A stretch of 41,686 bases of DNA from Desulfobacteraceae bacterium (GTDB lineage: Bacteria > Desulfobacterota > Desulfobacteria > Desulfobacterales > Desulfococcaceae), in contig JAABSQ010000565.1 in assembly GCA_011390315.1 (NCBI GenBank), forward strand, positions 1-41,686, written 5' to 3'. The position numbers and the translations under genes were made by a program. Below, one piece after another: positions 38,830-41,686 of the stretch; within the stretch, counting starts at the first letter, position 1; the number at the start of each line of letters is the position of its first letter. The notes below the pieces were generated by a model, which worked only from the letters and a program-made list of their open reading frames with translations, was not told the origin of the DNA and made no database searches.

Positions 38830-39126
38830 TCAGAGTCCCAACGCCTCCTTGATTTCGTCTTCCTTGTATCCGACAATCACCTTGTCTCCGATGATGATGG
38901 TGGGAAAGGAGCATCTCGGGTTGAATTTTTTGACATCCTCGATGATGGCTTTACGTTCGTCTCCGTCCAGCAGGTCCACATCGATGACATGGTATTTGAT
39001 CGTGCATTCGTCCAGAAACTGCTTGGTCGCCTTGCAGTGGCTGCACGTGCTCAATCCGTACAACTGGACCTTGGCATCCTTTGCCGTATTGGCTTCCGTG
39101 TTGGCATTTTCTTTTTCGTCAGACAT
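38830..39126 (-). CDS. Glutaredoxin-like redoxin (CSHC active site)
   Basis: VQLYGLSTCSHCKATKQFLDE, FPTIIIGDKVIVGYKEDEIKEALGL. Confidence 0.9.
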   Translation of the reverse strand: MSDEKENANTEANTAKDAKVQLYGLSTCSHCKATKQFLDECTIKYHVIDVDLLDGDERKAIIEDVKKFNPRCSFPTIIIGDKVIVGYKEDEIKEALGL

Positions 39127-39183
39127 ACCCTTTCAGTCCTTTCCTCTCTTCTTTGGCATTTTCGATTGAAAACTCGAATGGGT

Positions 39184-39870
39184 TTAGTTAAAACCCATTT
39201 TCGACAGATATGCAAGAGTATTCGGGGCATTCCGTCGAGAATACGGGTTTTTACTCAGCGCCTTCAAATTCACCACGGTATCGATATCCTTCCAGATCGG
39301 CAGCAGGTGGCAGCTGCGCCCGAGTGCTTCCAGAATATTCCGGGTTTGCTCCAGAACCGAGGGGGTGCTCCAGGAAATTTTCTTGAACACCTCCGGAATG
39401 AAGGAGTCGGTTCGAAAGCCGATCAGATAGTACCCCCCGTCTTCGGCCGGGCCGAGTACGACCGGATGATCGGTCAGCCCGGAAAAAGCCTCCCGAAGAA
39501 ACGCCGGCGGAAGATCCGGAATATCGGTTCCGATCAGCACCGCCCGGTCGAATCCGCGAGAAAAACAATTCCGAAAGGCATCGGCCATTCGCTCCCCCAG
39601 ATCGCCGGCATGCTGAGGCATCAGCGGATGCCGATTCCCGAGCCAGCGGCGTATCGCCTTCGGATCATCCGGCGGGTCATGGCAGAGAATAATGGAATGG
39701 CCCGTCTTTTCCAGGGTGGAGAGAATGTCCGAGACAAAGCATCGGTAAAGGTCGACCCCGGTGCGGGGATCCAGGTCTTTGGAAAGCCGGGTTTTTACCC
39801 GCCCTATTTCAGGGGTTTTCAAGAAAAGAAGCACGCATTGATTTTCCATTCCAAAAATCCTCGTTATCAC
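39184..39870 (-). CDS. DUF2064 / TIGR04282-like glycosyltransferase
   Basis: FLKTPEIGRVKTRLSKDL, DRAVLIGTDIPDLPPAFLREAF, LGPAEDGGYYLIGF. Confidence 0.88.
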   Translation of the reverse strand: MITRIFGMENQCVLLFLKTPEIGRVKTRLSKDLDPRTGVDLYRCFVSDILSTLEKTGHSIILCHDPPDDPKAIRRWLGNRHPLMPQHAGDLGERMADAFRNCFSRGFDRAVLIGTDIPDLPPAFLREAFSGLTDHPVVLGPAEDGGYYLIGFRTDSFIPEVFKKISWSTPSVLEQTRNILEALGRSCHLLPIWKDIDTVVNLKALSKNPYSRRNAPNTLAYLSKMGFN

Positions 39871-39924
39871 TTGCTGATTCCACGGGGTGCGTGTTCAATA
39901 GGTAAGGCGATTCGGGTAAGTTAG

Positions 39925-39984
39925 AATACCATCCGAACGCCGCCGGGGGATGAATCCCCCGGCGGCGGGCATGGTATTTTTATT
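39925..39984 (+). terminator. Strong intrinsic-terminator-like hairpin with no annotated upstream plus-strand gene
   Basis: AATACCAT-ccgaa-CGCCGCCGGGGGA-tgaa-TCCCCCGGCGGCG-ggc-ATGGTATT then TTTATTT. Confidence 0.75.
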
Positions 39985-40190
39985 TCGACAAACCGCCTGA
40001 GGCTTTCTCTCCGCTGCCCGGAGGGTACACCTTCCAAGGTTCGAACCCGGGTGTCGGCGTATCGAATACAATAGAACATGCCGACCGGAGCGTCAAACCG
40101 ACTTCCAGAGGGAATCTCAATAATAAGGAAGGGAAAAATACAATTTCGTATTCTCCAGTCTTTTATCCGGGGTAAATTTAAATTGAGAAT

Positions 40191-40251
40191 AAAAATTAAA
40201 TTTTGTGATATATAAGTGGCTTATGATGAGAAAAGCCGAAATTTAATTTTT
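40191..40251. repeat. 13-bp perfect inverted repeat upstream of the second rnfC promoter candidate
   Basis: AAAAATTAAATTT (40191-40203) and AAATTTAATTTTT (40239-40251). Confidence 0.6.
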
Positions 40252-40256
40252 CTATC

Positions 40257-40283
40257 TTGACAGACGGAGAAAAATTCTATAAT
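40257..40283 (+). promoter_or_regulatory. Sigma70-like promoter candidate for the second rnf cluster
   Basis: TTGACA (40257-40262), 15-nt spacer, TATAAT (40278-40283); ~80 nt upstream of ATG 40366. The spacer is shorter than ideal. Confidence 0.5.
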
Positions 40284-40365
40284 TCCCTCTGCTGATTTTT
40301 ATAAAATGCTTGAACAGGCCGCGCCGACCGGCGCCGGCTTTCCGAGGAAATTTCAAGGAGAACTT

Positions 40366-41686
40366 ATGGCACTTTTTTTCAAAGGCTCGGCAAGCGGCGG
40401 CACTTTCCCCCGCGGGGTCCATCCGCCCGAATGGAAGACCTATTCCGAGGACGCGGCCATCGAGGTGGTTCCGCCGCCGCAGAAGGTCATGCTGCCTCTG
40501 CTTCAGAATGTCGGCGCACCCAGCAAGCCGATCGTCAAGCCCAAGACCATGGTCGCCTTCGGGGAAAAGGTCGCCGACGGGGGCGCATTCGTGTCCGCGC
40601 CGCTTCATGCCCCCATCGCCGGCAAGGTGTTGAAGACCGGGGTCACCACCCTGGCCAACGGCCGGCACGTCAGCGCCATTCCCATCAAGGCGGACGGGGA
40701 GCAGCTTTCCGGGCAAGCCCTCTATGATGAAATCCTGGGGGGAGAATGGCCCAAGGAGGGTTTTGAAAAATACGATATCCAGGAGATCGTCGACGCCATT
40801 CAGGGGGCCGGTATCGTGGGGCTCGGCGGAGCCGCTTTTCCCACCCATGTGAAGTATGTTCCCAATGAGAAGAAGCCGATCCATACGGTCCTGATCAACG
40901 GATGCGAATGCGAGCCTTATCTCACCTCCGATTACCGCCTTATGCTGGAGGCCCCTGAAGCCATCGTCAGCGGCGCACTGATCGCCGGCCGGGTCACCGG
41001 GGCCAAGGAGATCTTCATCGGCATCGAAGACAATAAACCCAAGGCGGTCGAAGCCCTGCGGAAGGCGGCGGCCGGCGCCTCCATTCAGGTGGCCGTACTC
41101 AAGACCAAATACCCCCAGGGCAGCGAAAAACAGCTGATCCTGGCCCTGACCGGCAAAGAGGTGCCGATGGGCGGTCTGCCCCTGGATGTGGGCATCGCGG
41201 TGAGCAACGTGGGCACCGCCGCAGCCATGGCCCGGGCCGTGCTTCGGGGAAAGCCCCTGACCCATCGGGTGGTGACGGTGACCGGCGGCGGCATCAAAAC
41301 CCCCAAGAACCTGCTGGCCCCGATCGGGATTCCTCTGGGGGAACTGATCGATTTCTGCGGCGGACTCACCGATGACGCGGCCCGAATGATCTCCGGCGGT
41401 CCCATGATGGGCTTTTCCTTTACCGACCTCGATTCTCCGGTCACCAAGGGAACCAGCGGGGTTACCATTCTCACGGCGGCGGAGGTCAAAAAGGCCGAGG
41501 AGACCACCTGTGTCCGATGCGGCCGATGCGTGGACGTCTGCCCCATGAACCTGGTGCCTACCAAGCTGGCCTTGGCCTCCCGGCATAAGGATATCGAGTT
41601 GGCCAAACGATACAACATCATGGCCTGTTTCGAGTGCGGCTCCTGTGCGTATATCTGTCCGGCCTCCATCCCGCTGGTTCAGCTGG
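40366..41686 (+). CDS. rnfC: RnfC, canonical, runs off the window end
   Basis: ATG 40366 after AAGGAG: MALFFKGSASGGTFPRGVHPPEWK..., GIVGLGGAAFPTHVK, LINGCECEPYLTSD, CVRCGRCVDVCPMNL, CFECGSCAYICPASIPLVQL. Absent from the ORF track because it has no stop in the window. Confidence 0.95.
   Translation, partial: MALFFKGSASGGTFPRGVHPPEWKTYSEDAAIEVVPPPQKVMLPLLQNVGAPSKPIVKPKTMVAFGEKVADGGAFVSAPLHAPIAGKVLKTGVTTLANGRHVSAIPIKADGEQLSGQALYDEILGGEWPKEGFEKYDIQEIVDAIQGAGIVGLGGAAFPTHVKYVPNEKKPIHTVLINGCECEPYLTSDYRLMLEAPEAIVSGALIAGRVTGAKEIFIGIEDNKPKAVEALRKAAAGASIQVAVLKTKYPQGSEKQLILALTGKEVPMGGLPLDVGIAVSNVGTAAAMARAVLRGKPLTHRVVTVTGGGIKTPKNLLAPIGIPLGELIDFCGGLTDDAARMISGGPMMGFSFTDLDSPVTKGTSGVTILTAAEVKKAEETTCVRCGRCVDVCPMNLVPTKLALASRHKDIELAKRYNIMACFECGSCAYICPASIPLVQL

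Noticed and set aside
40030-40060. T-arm-like GGTTCGAACC suggesting a tRNA
   Set aside because: No acceptor stem, anticodon arm or D-arm could be assembled around it on either strand.
40252-41586. 444-aa minus-strand ORF at the window end
   Set aside because: Antisense shadow of the second rnfC, which is missing from the ORF track only because it runs off the edge.
1-41686. CRISPR arrays, transposons, prophage or defence islands
   Set aside because: No regularly spaced repeats, transposase/integrase motifs or defence gene signatures seen.

Overview
This 41.7-kb window looks chromosomal and probably comes from a Desulfobacterota-type anaerobe (taxonomy inferred from gene content). I saw no CRISPR array, transposase or prophage genes. 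About 1-13.5 kb is a dcw cluster: murE (5'-truncated)-murF-mraY-murD-ftsW-murG-murC-murB-ftsQ-ftsA-ftsZ, closed by an intrinsic terminator. It is followed by a B12-binding-type radical SAM gene. About 15.3-18.8 kb is a minus-strand run of three uncharacterised coiled-coil proteins, one with a C-terminal tail anchor. About 19.2-26 kb is an Rnf-type cluster: five-CxxCH cytochrome, rnfC, D, G, E, A and an rnfB fused to a GltD/NfnB-like FAD-NAD(P)H module. About 26-39.9 kb is mostly housekeeping: thioesterase, rluD-like, carD, K+-independent-type H+-PPase, pth, ctc/rplY, prs, tRNA-Gln(UUG), ispE, Do/HtrA protease, DUF1844, serA, a beta-hydroxyacid dehydrogenase, FTR catalytic chain, glutaredoxin and a DUF2064 protein. 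A second, canonical rnfC starts at 40366 and runs off the window end. The main candidate for something new is the first Rnf cluster, which looks rewired. Its RnfC lacks the GLGGAxFP and NGxECEP motifs that the second RnfC keeps. Its RnfD appears to lack the (S/T)GAT flavinylation threonine. Its RnfB has gained a complete NAD(P)H:flavin module, and a multiheme cytochrome gene precedes it. The window start also carries a 109-bp near-identical copy of murD fused in frame to murE, and murD itself has a frameshifted N-terminus; both should be checked as possible assembly artefacts.
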